A DNA stretch of 32,156 bases, taken from positions 1 to 32,156 of the forward strand of contig NZ_AYMU01000063.1 in assembly GCF_000633395.1 (NCBI RefSeq), read 5' to 3'. Below are positions 22,138 through 30,945 of this stretch, one piece after another. Positions within the stretch are counted from its first letter, which is position 1, and each line of letters opens with the position of its first letter. The DNA comes from Pseudomonas sp. PH1b (GTDB lineage: Bacteria; Pseudomonadota; Gammaproteobacteria; Pseudomonadales; Pseudomonadaceae). The notes beneath the pieces were generated by a model. It did not search any database, was not told where the DNA came from, and saw nothing but the letters and a program-made list of their open reading frames with translations. The position numbers were made by a program, and so were the translations under genes.

Positions 22138-23034
22138 TTAGGCCGTCGCAGGTGTTCGTACCTCGGGTTTTTTCGCTGCCGGTGGCTGCCAGGATTCGTT
22201 GGCGGTGAACTCCATGGCTTCCTGGATCGCCCGCTTGCGGGCGGCTTCGGCGCGGCGGCCAAAGTACCAGACCAGGAAGGTTACCAGGGACACCGCCAGC
22301 AGAATCAGGCTGGCCACGGCGTTGATCTCCGGCTTGACCCCCAGGCGCACCGCCGAGAACACTTCCATCGGCAAGGTGGTGGAACCCGGGCCGGAGACGA
22401 AGCTGGCCAGTACCAGGTCATCCAGGGACAGGGCGAAGGACATCATGCCGCCGGCTGCCAGGGATGGCGCGATCATCGGGATGGTGATCAGGAAGAACAC
22501 CTTGAACGGTCGCGCCCCCAGGTCCATGGCCGCTTCTTCGATGGACAGGTCCAGCTCCCGCAGGCGCGCGGAGACTACCACGGCTACGTAGGCAGCGCAG
22601 AATGTGGTGTGGGCGATCCAGATGGTGACGATGCCGCGCTCCATGGGCCAGCCGATCAACTGCGCCATGGCCACGAACAGCAGCAGCAAGGACAGGCCGG
22701 TGATCACTTCCGGCATCACCAGCGGTGCGGTGACCAGGCCGCCGAACAGGGTGCGGCCCTTGAAACGGGTGACCCGGGTCAGCACGAAGGCCGCCAGGGT
22801 GCCCAGGGCCACCGCGGCAATGGCGGTGTAGCAGGCGATTTCCAGGGAACGCATCACCGAGCCCATCAGTTGCTGGTTGTCCAGCAGGCCGACGTACCAC
22901 TTGATCGACCAGCCGCCCCACACCGTCACCAGTTTGGAGGCGTTGAACGAGTAGATCACCAGGATCAGCATCGGCAGGTAGATGAACAGCAGGCCCAGCA
23001 CCAGCATCAGTTTGGAAAATTCGAAACGCTTCAT
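22138..23034 (-). CDS. potI: polyamine ABC transporter permease (PotI/SpuH type)
   Basis: A 298-residue inner-membrane permease with six hydrophobic segments and the binding-protein-dependent transport signature EEAAMDLGARPFKVFFLITIP, whose EAA loop contacts the ATPase. The N-terminal KRFEFSKLMLVLGLLFIYLP and the central VTAPLVMPEVITGLSLL are typical of PotI/PotC-type subunits. Its start overlaps the potH stop by four bases (ATGA), giving coupled translation and equal subunit amounts. A hydrophilic tail of about 40 residues (AAEAARKRAIQEAMEF and beyond) is longer than usual but unremarkable. Confidence 0.88.
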   Translation of the reverse strand: MKRFEFSKLMLVLGLLFIYLPMLILVIYSFNASKLVTVWGGWSIKWYVGLLDNQQLMGSVMRSLEIACYTAIAAVALGTLAAFVLTRVTRFKGRTLFGGLVTAPLVMPEVITGLSLLLLFVAMAQLIGWPMERGIVTIWIAHTTFCAAYVAVVVSARLRELDLSIEEAAMDLGARPFKVFFLITIPMIAPSLAAGGMMSFALSLDDLVLASFVSGPGSTTLPMEVFSAVRLGVKPEINAVASLILLAVSLVTFLVWYFGRRAEAARKRAIQEAMEFTANESWQPPAAKKPEVRTPATA

Positions 23035-23942
23035 GCCCGTGCCTCCATCTCTTTGGCCTGGCTGCGGTTGAACAACAAGATCGGAATGATCAGGATCGCC
23101 AGCATCACCACCGCCAGGGCCGAGGCCACCGGCCAGTCACGGTTGTTGAAGAATTCCTGCCACAGCACGCGGCCGATCATCAGGGTTTCCGGGCCGCCCA
23201 AGAGTTCCGGAATCACGAACTCGCCCACCACCGGGATGAACACCAGCATGCAGCCGGCGATGATGCCGTTCTTGGCCAGGGGCACGGTGATCTTCCAGAA
23301 GTTGTTGAAGTTGCTCGAACCCAGGTCCGAGGCCGCTTCCAGCAGGCTCTGGTCGTGCTTGACCAGGTTGGCGTACAGCGGCAGGACCATGAACGGCAGG
23401 TAGGCGTAGACCACGCCTATATAGACGGCAGTGTTGGTGTTGAGGATTTCGATCGGCTGCGAGATCAGCCCGGTCCACAGCAGGAATGCATTGAGCAGGC
23501 CGTTGTTGCTGAGGATGCCCATCCAGGCGTAGACGCGGATCAGGATCGCGGTCCAGGTCGGCATCATGATCAGCAGCAATAGCACGTTTTGCGCGTCCTT
23601 GCCGGTCTTGGAGATGGCGTAGGCCATGGGGAACCCCACCGCCAGGCACATCAGGGTGCTGAGCAGCGCCACTTTCAACGAGCCCAGGTAGGCCGAGAGG
23701 TACAGCTCGTCACCGGCCAGCATGGCGTAGTTGCCGAGGTTCAGCAGCAGCTGGAATTTCTGCTCGGCGTAGCTGTAGATCTCGGTGTAGGGCGGGATCG
23801 CCAGGGCCGCTTCCGAGAAGCTGATCTTCATCACCAGGAAGAACGGCAGCATGAAGAACAGGAACAGCCAGAGGAACGGAATGCCGATCACCAGCTTGCG
23901 GCCGCTGGGCAGCACACGGGTCAAACGCTGATTGAGAGTCAT
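23031..23942 (-). CDS. potH: polyamine ABC transporter permease (PotH/SpuG type)
   Basis: A 303-residue inner-membrane permease with six hydrophobic segments and the EAA-loop signature LLEAASDLGSSNFNNFWKIT. The segment PFLWLFLFFMLPFFLVMKIS is its first helix. It pairs with PotI to form the membrane channel. Two starts compete: ATG 23942, with AGGA eight bases upstream, and ATG 23957, which overlaps the potG stop as ATGA but has no ribosome site. I prefer 23942. Gene order and four-base junctions show an operon with potG and potI. Confidence 0.86.
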   Translation of the reverse strand: MTLNQRLTRVLPSGRKLVIGIPFLWLFLFFMLPFFLVMKISFSEAALAIPPYTEIYSYAEQKFQLLLNLGNYAMLAGDELYLSAYLGSLKVALLSTLMCLAVGFPMAYAISKTGKDAQNVLLLLIMMPTWTAILIRVYAWMGILSNNGLLNAFLLWTGLISQPIEILNTNTAVYIGVVYAYLPFMVLPLYANLVKHDQSLLEAASDLGSSNFNNFWKITVPLAKNGIIAGCMLVFIPVVGEFVIPELLGGPETLMIGRVLWQEFFNNRDWPVASALAVVMLAILIIPILLFNRSQAKEMEARA

Positions 23943-23953
23943 GGCCGAGGTCC

Positions 23954-25096
23954 TCATGCGCGCAGTACCACGCCGCTGTCGTCTTCCCACCAGACGTAGA
24001 CTTCGTCATCCCAGGTTGGCCGCGCGCCACGGCGCTCGGCGTTTGCCATGAACGACTGGACGATCTTGCCGCCAGGCAGCTCGACGTAGAACACCGAGTG
24101 GCCGCCCAGGTAGGCGATGTCGTGCACCTTGCCCTTGGACCAGTTGTAGCGCGCCTCGGGCTTGAGGGTGGTGACCAGCATCTTTTCCGGGCGAATGGCG
24201 TAGGTCACCGACTTGTCCTGCACCGAGGTGCTGACGCCGTGGCCGACGTAGATCTTCTGCTCCAGGTCCGGGCTGTGGATGATCGCGTAGCCTTCCAGGT
24301 CTTCGGTGACGGTGCCGTCGAAGGCATTGACGTTGCCGATGAACTCGCACACCAGGCGGCTCACAGGGGCTTCGTAGATGTCCACCGGGCTGCCGGTCTG
24401 GGCGATCCAGCCCAGGTGCATGATGGCGATGCGCTGGGCCATGGTCATGGCTTCTTCCTGGTCGTGGGTCACCATCACGCAGGTCACCCCGACCCGCTCG
24501 ATGATCTCCACCAGCTCCAGTTGCATCTGCGAGCGCAGCTTCTTGTCCAGGGCGCCCATGGGTTCGTCCAGCAAGAGCAGTTTCGGGCGCTTGGCCAGGG
24601 AGCGGGCCAGGGCCACGCGCTGGCGCTGGCCGCCGGAGAGCTGGTGCGGCTTGCGCTTGGCGTACTGGGTCATGTGCACCAGGCGCAGCATTTCTTCTAC
24701 CCGGGCATCTATCTCGCTGGCCGGCAGGCGATCCTGCTTGAGGCCAAAGGCAATGTTCTGGGCCACCGTCATGTGGGGAAACAGGGCGTAGGACTGGAAC
24801 ATCATGTTGATCGGCCGCTCATAGGGCGGCATGTCGGTGATGTCCACGCCATCCAGCAGGATGCGGCCTTCGGTGGGCCGTTCGAAGCCGGCGAGCATGC
24901 GCAGCAGGGTGGACTTGCCGGAACCGGAGCCGCCCAGCAGGGCGAAGATCTCGCCCTGGTGGATCTCCAGGGACACATCGTCCACGGCCACGGTTTCATC
25001 GAACTTCTTGGTCACGCGATCGATCTTCACCAGGACCTTTTGCGGGCTCGGGTTGCCTTCGAGGGCCTTCCGGTAAGTGCTGGAGGCGTTTGCCAT
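23954..25096 (-). CDS. potG: polyamine ABC transporter ATPase
   Basis: A 380-residue ATPase with Walker A GGSGSGKST (55-63), signature LSGGQRQRVALARSLAK, Walker B LLLLDEPMGALD and the switch His in VTHDQEEAMT, then a C-terminal TOBE-like regulatory domain (about 280-375). It powers polyamine import through PotH/PotI. GGGAG lies six bases before the ATG. It is the first transporter gene, about 234 bp after puuD on the same strand; that gap holds a CAACCCGCC inverted repeat, so potG may have its own promoter or be attenuated. Confidence 0.9.
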   Translation of the reverse strand: MANASSTYRKALEGNPSPQKVLVKIDRVTKKFDETVAVDDVSLEIHQGEIFALLGGSGSGKSTLLRMLAGFERPTEGRILLDGVDITDMPPYERPINMMFQSYALFPHMTVAQNIAFGLKQDRLPASEIDARVEEMLRLVHMTQYAKRKPHQLSGGQRQRVALARSLAKRPKLLLLDEPMGALDKKLRSQMQLELVEIIERVGVTCVMVTHDQEEAMTMAQRIAIMHLGWIAQTGSPVDIYEAPVSRLVCEFIGNVNAFDGTVTEDLEGYAIIHSPDLEQKIYVGHGVSTSVQDKSVTYAIRPEKMLVTTLKPEARYNWSKGKVHDIAYLGGHSVFYVELPGGKIVQSFMANAERRGARPTWDDEVYVWWEDDSGVVLRA

Positions 25097-25157
25097 GTGA
25101 AACTCCCAACAGGTGTCAGCAGCCTGGCCAATTCGGCCGGGCTTAAAGGTTGATTGC

Positions 25158-25177
25158 CAACCCGCCGGGGCGGGTTG
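25158..25177. terminator. strong GC hairpin between puuD and potG
   Basis: CAACCCGCC and GGCGGGTTG are perfect inverted copies around a 2-base centre. The hairpin lies about 60 bases before potG and 150 bases after the puuD stop. No U-run follows, so it may be a weak stop, an attenuator or a processing stem. The rest of the 25097-25330 gap shows nothing clear. Confidence 0.4.
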
Positions 25178-25330
25178 ATTCGGCGCTGCCTCCCTGGCGG
25201 CCTGACGCTATTTGTTGTTGTGGTCTTGCCGTGTGTTGCTCACGCCGAACGTCGGGCGCGCACAGGCGCGCTCGCCGCGGGGCAGGGCGTGATGAATCGT
25301 CTGGGGTGCTGGCTGGCCGGGGCCGGTGGT

Positions 25331-26086
25331 TCAGCGCCGTTGCGCGGCCCGTTGCCGGCAGGCGTCGCCAAAGGCCTGGAAGATCCGCAGGTAGGCCGGG
25401 TTCGACAGCACCTGCCATTCCGGGTGCCATTGCACGCCGAAGGCAAAGGCCTGGCTGTGTTCCACCGACAGCGCCTCGATCAAGCCGTCCGGCGCCACGG
25501 CCTCGACCCGCAGGCCCGGGGCCAGGCGGTCGACGCCCTGGCTGTGGATCGAGTTGACCTGGATCTCGCCGGCCAGGCCCATGGCTTCGAACACTCCGCC
25601 GGGCTGGATCGCCACCGGGTGCGCCGGGGCGTATTGCACCTCGATGCGTGGGTCGTCGGCTTCGCGGTGGTCCATGTAGCCCGGCAGTTCATGCACCTTC
25701 TGGTGCAGGCTGCCGCCGAAGGCCACGTTCATTTCCTGGAAGCCGCGGCAGATGCCGAGCACCGGCACGCCGGCGGCAATCGCCGCGCGCAGCAGGGGCA
25801 GAGTGGTGGCATCGCGCTGCGGGTCATGGGCGGTGCCCGGCTCGCTGGGAGTGCCTTGGTAATGGAAGGGTTCGACATTGGACGGCGAGCCGGTAAACAG
25901 CAGCCCATCCACTTGCCGCAGCAGATCGTCGATATCGATCAGATCCGCCAGGGAAGGAATGATCAGGGGCAGGCCCTCGGCCGCGACGCTGACAGCACGC
26001 AAGTACTTGTCGCCGCTGACGTGGTAGGGGTGCAGGCCGATCTCTTTGACGCACGCAGTAACGCCGATCAATGGCTTGAATGCCAT
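25331..26086 (-). CDS. puuD: gamma-glutamyl-GABA hydrolase (class I amidotransferase-like, peptidase C26)
   Basis: A 251-residue enzyme with the class I glutamine amidotransferase fold: nucleophile C113 in LGICRGFQEMN, and H221/E223 in FGVQWHPEW. It matches PuuD (SpuA in P. aeruginosa), which cleaves gamma-glutamyl-GABA to glutamate and GABA, the last step of the glutamylated putrescine route. The ATG at 26086 has GAGGTGA eight bases upstream; a GTG at 26107 is rejected. It is divergent from puuA across 266 bp, and is followed on the same strand by the transporter genes, so uptake and the final catabolic step may share a transcript. Confidence 0.9.
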   Translation of the reverse strand: MAFKPLIGVTACVKEIGLHPYHVSGDKYLRAVSVAAEGLPLIIPSLADLIDIDDLLRQVDGLLFTGSPSNVEPFHYQGTPSEPGTAHDPQRDATTLPLLRAAIAAGVPVLGICRGFQEMNVAFGGSLHQKVHELPGYMDHREADDPRIEVQYAPAHPVAIQPGGVFEAMGLAGEIQVNSIHSQGVDRLAPGLRVEAVAPDGLIEALSVEHSQAFAFGVQWHPEWQVLSNPAYLRIFQAFGDACRQRAAQRR

Positions 26087-26352
26087 TTTTATCACCTCGA
26101 AATTCACGCTGGAACGAGTTTTTCCAGAGCTTATCCTCGTTGATTTTAATTAACAACTTCCATGTAAAAAATTCTAAACGTTATTCGCTTGAAACCCGCA
26201 GGTGGCGCGGATTGCGCGGTGTATCGACCTTTCGTGAGGCAAAATAATTGACGAATGGCAGCCTCTGTTGGCTATTGACTCCGGTTTTTCTTTCGGGTTG
26301 ACTGCTGGCGTGTCACAGCAGTGAACATAATAATTAACACAATAGGTGCATC
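26087..26352. promoter_or_regulatory. divergent puuD/puuA control region
   Basis: This AT-rich gap contains the near-palindrome GTTGATTTTAATTAAC (26139-26154) beside puuD and a related TAATTAACA beside puuA (26331-26339). There is also a perfect ACTGCTG/CAGCAGT inverted repeat (26301-26307 with 26316-26322). The shared TAATTAACA is a candidate regulator half-site at both promoters. I could not assign -35/-10 boxes with confidence. Confidence 0.4.
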
Positions 26353-27729
26353 ATGTCGGTCCCCCCGCGTGCCATTCAGCTCAATGAAGCCAATGCCTTC
26401 CTGAAAAAACACCCCGAGGTTCTCTACGTCGATCTGCTGATTGCAGACATGAACGGTGTGGTGCGCGGCAAGCGCATCGAGCGCACCGCGCTGCACAAGG
26501 TCTATGAGAAGGGCATCAACCTGCCGGCCTCGCTGTTTGCCCTGGATATCAACGGTTCCACGGTGGAAAGCACCGGCCTGGGCCTGGACATCGGCGACGC
26601 CGACCGCATCTGTTATCCGATCCCCGGCACCCTGTCCGTCGAGCCTTGGCAGAAGCGCCCCACCGCGCAGTTGCTGATGACCATGCACGAGATCGAAGGC
26701 CAGCCGTTCTTCGCCGACCCGCGCGAAGTGCTGCGCCAGGTGGTGAGCAAGTTCGACGCCCTGGGCCTGACCATCTGCGCTGCCTTCGAGCTGGAGTTCT
26801 ACCTGATCGACCAGGACAACGTGAACGGCCGGCCGCAGTCGCCGCGTTCGCCGATTTCCGGCAAGCGTCCGCAATCGACCCAGGTGTACCTGATCGACGA
26901 CCTCGACGAATACGTGGACTGCTTGCAGGACATCCTCGAAGGTGCCAAGGAGCAAGGCATCCCGGCCGACGCCATCGTCAAGGAAAGCGCCCCGGCGCAG
27001 TTCGAGGTCAACCTGCATCACGTCAGCGACCCGATCAAGGCCTGCGACTACGCGGTGTTGCTCAAGCGCCTGGTGAAGAACATCGCCTACGACCATGAAA
27101 TGGACACCACCTTCATGGCCAAGCCCTACCCGGGCCAGGCCGGCAACGGCCTGCACGTGCATATCTCGATCCTCGACAAGCAGGGCAACAACATCTTCGC
27201 CAGTGAAGACCCGCAAACCAACGAGGCTCTGCGTCACGCCATCGGTGGTGTGCTGGAAACCCTGCCGGAGCAGATGGCGTTCCTGTGCCCCAACGTCAAC
27301 TCCTACCGCCGCTTCGGCGCACAGTTCTACGTGCCGAATTCGCCAACCTGGGGCATCGACAACCGCACCGTGGCCGTGCGCGTGCCCACCGGGTCCGCCG
27401 ATGCCGTGCGCATCGAGCACCGAGTGGCCGGCGCCGACGCCAATCCCTATCTGTTGATGGCTTCGGTGTTGTCCGGCATCCATCACGGCCTGACCAACAA
27501 GATCGAGCCTGGCCCGGCCATGGAAGGTAACGCCTACGAGCAGAGCGAACCGAGCCTGCCCACCAACCTGCGGGATGCCCTGCGGGTGCTGGACGACAGT
27601 GAGGTGATGGCCAAGTACATCGACCCGATGTACATCGACGTCTTTGTCGCCTGCAAGGAAAGCGAGTTGGCCGAGTTCGAAAACTCCATTTCCGACCTCG
27701 AATACAACTGGTACCTGCACACGGTCTGA
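26353..27729 (+). CDS. puuA: gamma-glutamylpolyamine synthetase (glutamine synthetase-like)
   Basis: A 458-residue glutamine-synthetase-family ligase. It shows the N-terminal beta-grasp region (YVDLLIADMNGVVRGKRI), the metal-binding ELEFYL, the ATP-site FMAKPYPGQAGNGLHVHIS, and the substrate-side NSYRRF and DNRTVAVRVP segments. Proteins of this kind (E. coli PuuA, P. aeruginosa SpuB/SpuI/PauA) use ATP to link glutamate to putrescine or another polyamine amine instead of ammonia. The glutamine synthetase reaction itself is unlikely given the context of puuD, puuC, puuB and the Pot transporter. AGGTG precedes the ATG. The Pseudomonas paralogues differ in polyamine preference, which is not readable here. 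Confidence 0.9.
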   Translation: MSVPPRAIQLNEANAFLKKHPEVLYVDLLIADMNGVVRGKRIERTALHKVYEKGINLPASLFALDINGSTVESTGLGLDIGDADRICYPIPGTLSVEPWQKRPTAQLLMTMHEIEGQPFFADPREVLRQVVSKFDALGLTICAAFELEFYLIDQDNVNGRPQSPRSPISGKRPQSTQVYLIDDLDEYVDCLQDILEGAKEQGIPADAIVKESAPAQFEVNLHHVSDPIKACDYAVLLKRLVKNIAYDHEMDTTFMAKPYPGQAGNGLHVHISILDKQGNNIFASEDPQTNEALRHAIGGVLETLPEQMAFLCPNVNSYRRFGAQFYVPNSPTWGIDNRTVAVRVPTGSADAVRIEHRVAGADANPYLLMASVLSGIHHGLTNKIEPGPAMEGNAYEQSEPSLPTNLRDALRVLDDSEVMAKYIDPMYIDVFVACKESELAEFENSISDLEYNWYLHTV

Positions 27730-27826
27730 TGATCGTTCCTCAGGGCTGTACGAGAACTTGCCGAGCCGGCCTGCAACCCGGTGCAGGCGGTTTTCGTGCA
27801 GACCCTTCCTGCGTGGAGTCGACACC

Positions 27827-29317
27827 ATGAGCAAAACCCGCAGCGACTGGGAGCAGTGCTTCCAGTCCCTCACCCTCGAAGGCCGTGCCTTTATCGACGG
27901 CCAGTACTGCGACGCCGCCAGCGGCGCAACGTTTGAGTGCCTGAGTCCGGTGGACGGGCGCTTTCTGACCAAGGTGGCCAGCACCGATCAGGCCGATGCC
28001 GACCGGGCCGTTGCCGTGGCGCGCCAGGCGTTCAACTCCGGCGTCTGGTCGGGCAAGGCCCCGGCCGAGCGCAAGCGCATCCTGATTCGTTTTGCGGAAC
28101 TGGTCCTTGAGCACCAGGAAGAGTTGGCGCTTCTGGAAACCCTGGACATGGGCAAGCCGATTGGCGACTCCCTGGCCATCGATATTCCTGCTACCGCCAA
28201 TGCGATCCGCTGGAACGCCGAGGCTATCGACAAGCTCTACGATGAAGTCGCGGCCACGCCCCACGATCAACTGGGCCTGGTGACCCGCGAGCCGTCTGGC
28301 GTAGTGGCGGCCATCGTGCCGTGGAATTTCCCGCTGATCATGGCCAGTTGGAAGTTCGCCCCGGCCCTGGCGGTAGGTAATTCCTTCATCCTCAAGCCGT
28401 CGGAAAAGTCGCCGCTGACCGCAATCCGTATCGCCCAGTTGGCCCTGGAGGCCGGCATTCCCAAAGGCGTGTTCAACGTGCTGCCGGGCTACGGTCACAC
28501 TGTCGGCAAGGCCCTGGCCCTGCATATGGATGTGGACGTGCTGGCCTTTACCGGTTCCACCGCGGTAGGCAAGCAACTGCTGGTGTATTCCGGTGAAAGC
28601 AACATGAAGCGGGTGTGGCTGGAAGCCGGTGGCAAAAGCCCCAACGTGGTGTTCGCCGATGCCCCGGACTTGCGTGAAGCAGCAGAAGCCGCCGCCGCGG
28701 CCATCGCCTTCAACCAGGGCGAAGTCTGCACCGCCGGCTCGCGCCTGCTGGTGCAACGCTCGATCCGCGAGCAGTTCATTCCGTTGCTGGTGGAGGCCCT
28801 CAAGGGCTGGACACCGGGCCACGCCCTCGACCCGCAAACCCGGGTTGGCGCGGTAGTGGACCAGCGTCAGCTGGACAACGTGCTGCGCTATATCGAGATC
28901 GGCAAGGAGCAGGGCGGCGAACTGCTGGCCGGTGGTGTGCGCACCCTGGAAAGCACCGGCGGCCTGTATGTCGAGCCGACGATCTTTGACGGCGTGACCA
29001 ACGCCATGCGCATCGCCCAGGAGGAGATCTTCGGCCCGGTGCTGTCGATCATCAGCTTCGACACTGAAGAAGAAGCGTTGCAGATTGCCAACGACAGCAT
29101 CTTCGGCCTGGCAGCCGGGGTCTGGACGGCCAACCTCAGCCGTGCCCACCGCTTCGCCCGTGGCTTGCGCGCAGGCAGCGTGTGGGTCAACCAATACGAC
29201 GGCGGTGACATGACCGCACCGTTCGGTGGCTTCAAGCAGTCCGGCAACGGCCGCGACAAGTCGTTGCACGCCTTCGACAAATACACCGAGCTCAAAGCGA
29301 CCTGGATCAAGCTCTAA
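27827..29317 (+). CDS. puuC: gamma-glutamyl-gamma-aminobutyraldehyde dehydrogenase (ALDH family)
   Basis: A 496-residue NAD(P)-dependent aldehyde dehydrogenase of normal length. The cofactor site shows PWNFPL (N167) and FTGSTAVG. The general base is E266 (LEAGGKSPN) and the nucleophile is C301 (NQGEVCTAGSRLL). In this operon it should oxidise gamma-glutamyl-aminobutyraldehyde to gamma-glutamyl-GABA, the PuuC step; in Pseudomonas the same enzyme type (KauB/PauC) accepts several omega-amino aldehydes. GGAG precedes the ATG by eight bases. It follows puuA by 97 bp and precedes puuB by 55 bp. Confidence 0.9.
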   Translation: MSKTRSDWEQCFQSLTLEGRAFIDGQYCDAASGATFECLSPVDGRFLTKVASTDQADADRAVAVARQAFNSGVWSGKAPAERKRILIRFAELVLEHQEELALLETLDMGKPIGDSLAIDIPATANAIRWNAEAIDKLYDEVAATPHDQLGLVTREPSGVVAAIVPWNFPLIMASWKFAPALAVGNSFILKPSEKSPLTAIRIAQLALEAGIPKGVFNVLPGYGHTVGKALALHMDVDVLAFTGSTAVGKQLLVYSGESNMKRVWLEAGGKSPNVVFADAPDLREAAEAAAAAIAFNQGEVCTAGSRLLVQRSIREQFIPLLVEALKGWTPGHALDPQTRVGAVVDQRQLDNVLRYIEIGKEQGGELLAGGVRTLESTGGLYVEPTIFDGVTNAMRIAQEEIFGPVLSIISFDTEEEALQIANDSIFGLAAGVWTANLSRAHRFARGLRAGSVWVNQYDGGDMTAPFGGFKQSGNGRDKSLHAFDKYTELKATWIKL

Positions 29318-29372
29318 CTCTTATAACAACAGCGGCGGCGGGCCTGGGCCCGTACCCGCTGGGGAATTTCTC

Positions 29373-30653
29373 ATGCAAACCTACGTGAACAGCTACTACG
29401 CCGCGACCCCCAACCAGACCACCGACTACCCGCAGCTCGAAGAGTTGGTGGAGTGCGACGTCTGTGTGATCGGCGCCGGCTACACCGGCCTGTCCTCGGC
29501 CTTGTTTCTGGCGGAAGCGGGCTACAGCGTCACCGTGCTCGAAGCGGCCAAGGTCGGCTTCGGCGCCAGCGGGCGCAACGGCGGACAACTGGTCAACTCT
29601 TACAGCCGCGACGTGGACGTGATCGAAGAACGCTACGGCGAAAAGAGCGCCGAAGTGCTCGGCAGCATGATCTTCGAAGGCGCCGACATCATCCGTCAGC
29701 GCATCCAGCACTATGACATCCAGTGCGACTACCGCCCCGGGGGCATCTTCGCTGCCCTGAACAACAAGCAGCTCAAAGGCCTGGCGGAACAGAAGCGTAA
29801 CTGGGAGCGCCTGGGCAACAACAATCTGCAGATGCTCGACAAGGCCCAGATCAATCGCGAGGTCGGTACCAAGAACTACATCGGCGGCCTGCTGGACCTG
29901 CAGGGAGGGCACATTCACCCGCTGAACCTGGCCTTGGGTGAGGCCAGCGCCATTATCGGGCTGGGCGGCAAAATCTTCGAACAATCGGCGGCGGTGGAAA
30001 TCACCTACGGCGAACCCAACGTGGTCCGCACCGCCAAGGGTGTGGTCCGCGCCAAATACCTGCTAATTGCCGGTAACGCCTATCTGCAGCAGGACCTGGA
30101 TCCGCGCGTGACCCGCAAAAGCATGCCTTGCGGCTCGCAGATCGTGGTCACCGAACAACTGCCAGAATCGCTGGCGCGCAGCCTGATCACCAACAACTAT
30201 TGCGTGGAAGACTGCAACTACCTGCTGGACTACTTCCGCCTTACCGGCGACAAGCGCCTGCTGTACGGCGGTGGAGTGGTCTACGGCGCTCGTGAACCGG
30301 ATGATATCGAGCAACTGATCCGGCCGAAGATCCTCAAGACCTTCCCTCAGCTCAAGGACGTGAAGATCGACTACCGCTGGACCGGCAACTTCCTGCTGAC
30401 CATGTCGCGCATGCCGCAGTTTGGCCGTATCGAAAAGAACGCCTACTACATGCAGGGCTACAGTGGGCACGGCGTGACCTGTTCACACCTGGCGGGCAAG
30501 CTGATCGCCGAGATGATCCGTGGCGACGCTGAGCGTTTCGATGCCTTCGCCTCGCTGCCACATATGCCGATGATTGGCGGGCGTACCTTCCAGGCTCCGC
30601 TGACCGCCATGGGCGCGGCGTACTACGCGCTGCGTGATCGCTTCGGTATCTGA
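29373..30653 (+). CDS. puuB: gamma-glutamylputrescine oxidase (FAD-dependent)
   Basis: A 426-residue DAO-family flavoprotein with the FAD motif GAGYTG at residues 34-39, the GFGASGRNGGQLVNS segment that characterises PuuB-type oxidases, and a C-terminal MQGYSGHGVTCSHLAGKLIAE that closes the FAD site. It oxidises the free amine of gamma-glutamylputrescine to the aldehyde, making ammonia and hydrogen peroxide; PuuC removes the aldehyde. A GGGGAA site precedes the ATG. Ten bases after the stop a stable hairpin begins (30664). Confidence 0.9.
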   Translation: MQTYVNSYYAATPNQTTDYPQLEELVECDVCVIGAGYTGLSSALFLAEAGYSVTVLEAAKVGFGASGRNGGQLVNSYSRDVDVIEERYGEKSAEVLGSMIFEGADIIRQRIQHYDIQCDYRPGGIFAALNNKQLKGLAEQKRNWERLGNNNLQMLDKAQINREVGTKNYIGGLLDLQGGHIHPLNLALGEASAIIGLGGKIFEQSAAVEITYGEPNVVRTAKGVVRAKYLLIAGNAYLQQDLDPRVTRKSMPCGSQIVVTEQLPESLARSLITNNYCVEDCNYLLDYFRLTGDKRLLYGGGVVYGAREPDDIEQLIRPKILKTFPQLKDVKIDYRWTGNFLLTMSRMPQFGRIEKNAYYMQGYSGHGVTCSHLAGKLIAEMIRGDAERFDAFASLPHMPMIGGRTFQAPLTAMGAAYYALRDRFGI

Positions 30654-30663
30654 TGGGCATTGT

Positions 30664-30691
30664 CAGGCGCCTTCTATATAGAGGGCGTCTG
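30664..30691 (+). terminator. 28-base palindrome just downstream of puuB
   Basis: The two 14-base halves (CAGGCGCCTTCTAT and ATAGAGGGCGTCTG) match at 12 of 14 positions, and both differences become G-U pairs in plus-strand RNA, giving a fully paired stem. No U-run follows, so it may be a 3'-end stabiliser or weak stop rather than a classic terminator. Confidence 0.5.
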
Positions 30692-30722
30692 ATGATGAGC
30701 GAGAATGCCGGTACTGTTGCTT

Positions 30723-30745
30723 GTGGCGAGGGCGCTTGTCCCGCC
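30723..30745. repeat. single REP-like palindrome
   Basis: The sequence starting GTGGCGAGGGCGCTTG and ending TCCCGCC is a degenerate member of the same GTGGCGAGGGAGCTTGC family as the palindrome at 8675. It is one of the few recognisable elements in the 400 bp puuB-puuR gap. Confidence 0.5.
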
Positions 30746-30834
30746 CTGCGGCACGGCAGTCTTAATCCTGGAGATCGAATCCTGCGGGCGAGTCTCGGTC
30801 CCCTGGATTGTCAGCGCTATGCCCTTCAGCTATA

Positions 30835-30867
30835 GCAGGTTTCCTCACCTGCAACGGGTGATTTTTT
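30835..30867 (+). terminator. intrinsic terminator with overlapping alternative hairpin
   Basis: TCACC (30845-30849) and GGTGA (30857-30861), followed by six T, form a short intrinsic terminator on the plus strand. GCAGGT (30835-30840) and ACCTGC (30847-30852) form a second stem that uses the same bases, so the two folds exclude each other. It may end the puuACB message, or act as an attenuator before puuR. Confidence 0.55.
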
Positions 30868-30945
30868 GTACCTGTAGCCTCCACCAATCCTGCATAAATT
30901 TCACCGCCCATTTCCCTGATCGCCGGTCTTTACAGCAGCTGTGTC

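Noticed and set aside
26199..26218. Sigma-54 promoter before puuA (GG-N10-GC match)
   Set aside because: The GG/GC spacing fits but the TTGC part of the -12 element is absent.
26272..27984. Minus-strand open frame of 570 codons opposite puuA
   Set aside because: Antisense to glutamine-synthetase motifs; lacks domains and initiation signals.
27740..29269. Minus-strand open frame of 509 codons opposite puuC
   Set aside because: Antisense to an intact aldehyde dehydrogenase.
30653..30835. Small 60-codon plus-strand gene after puuB
   Set aside because: It runs through a hairpin and a REP-like palindrome, has no ribosome site and no recognisable features.
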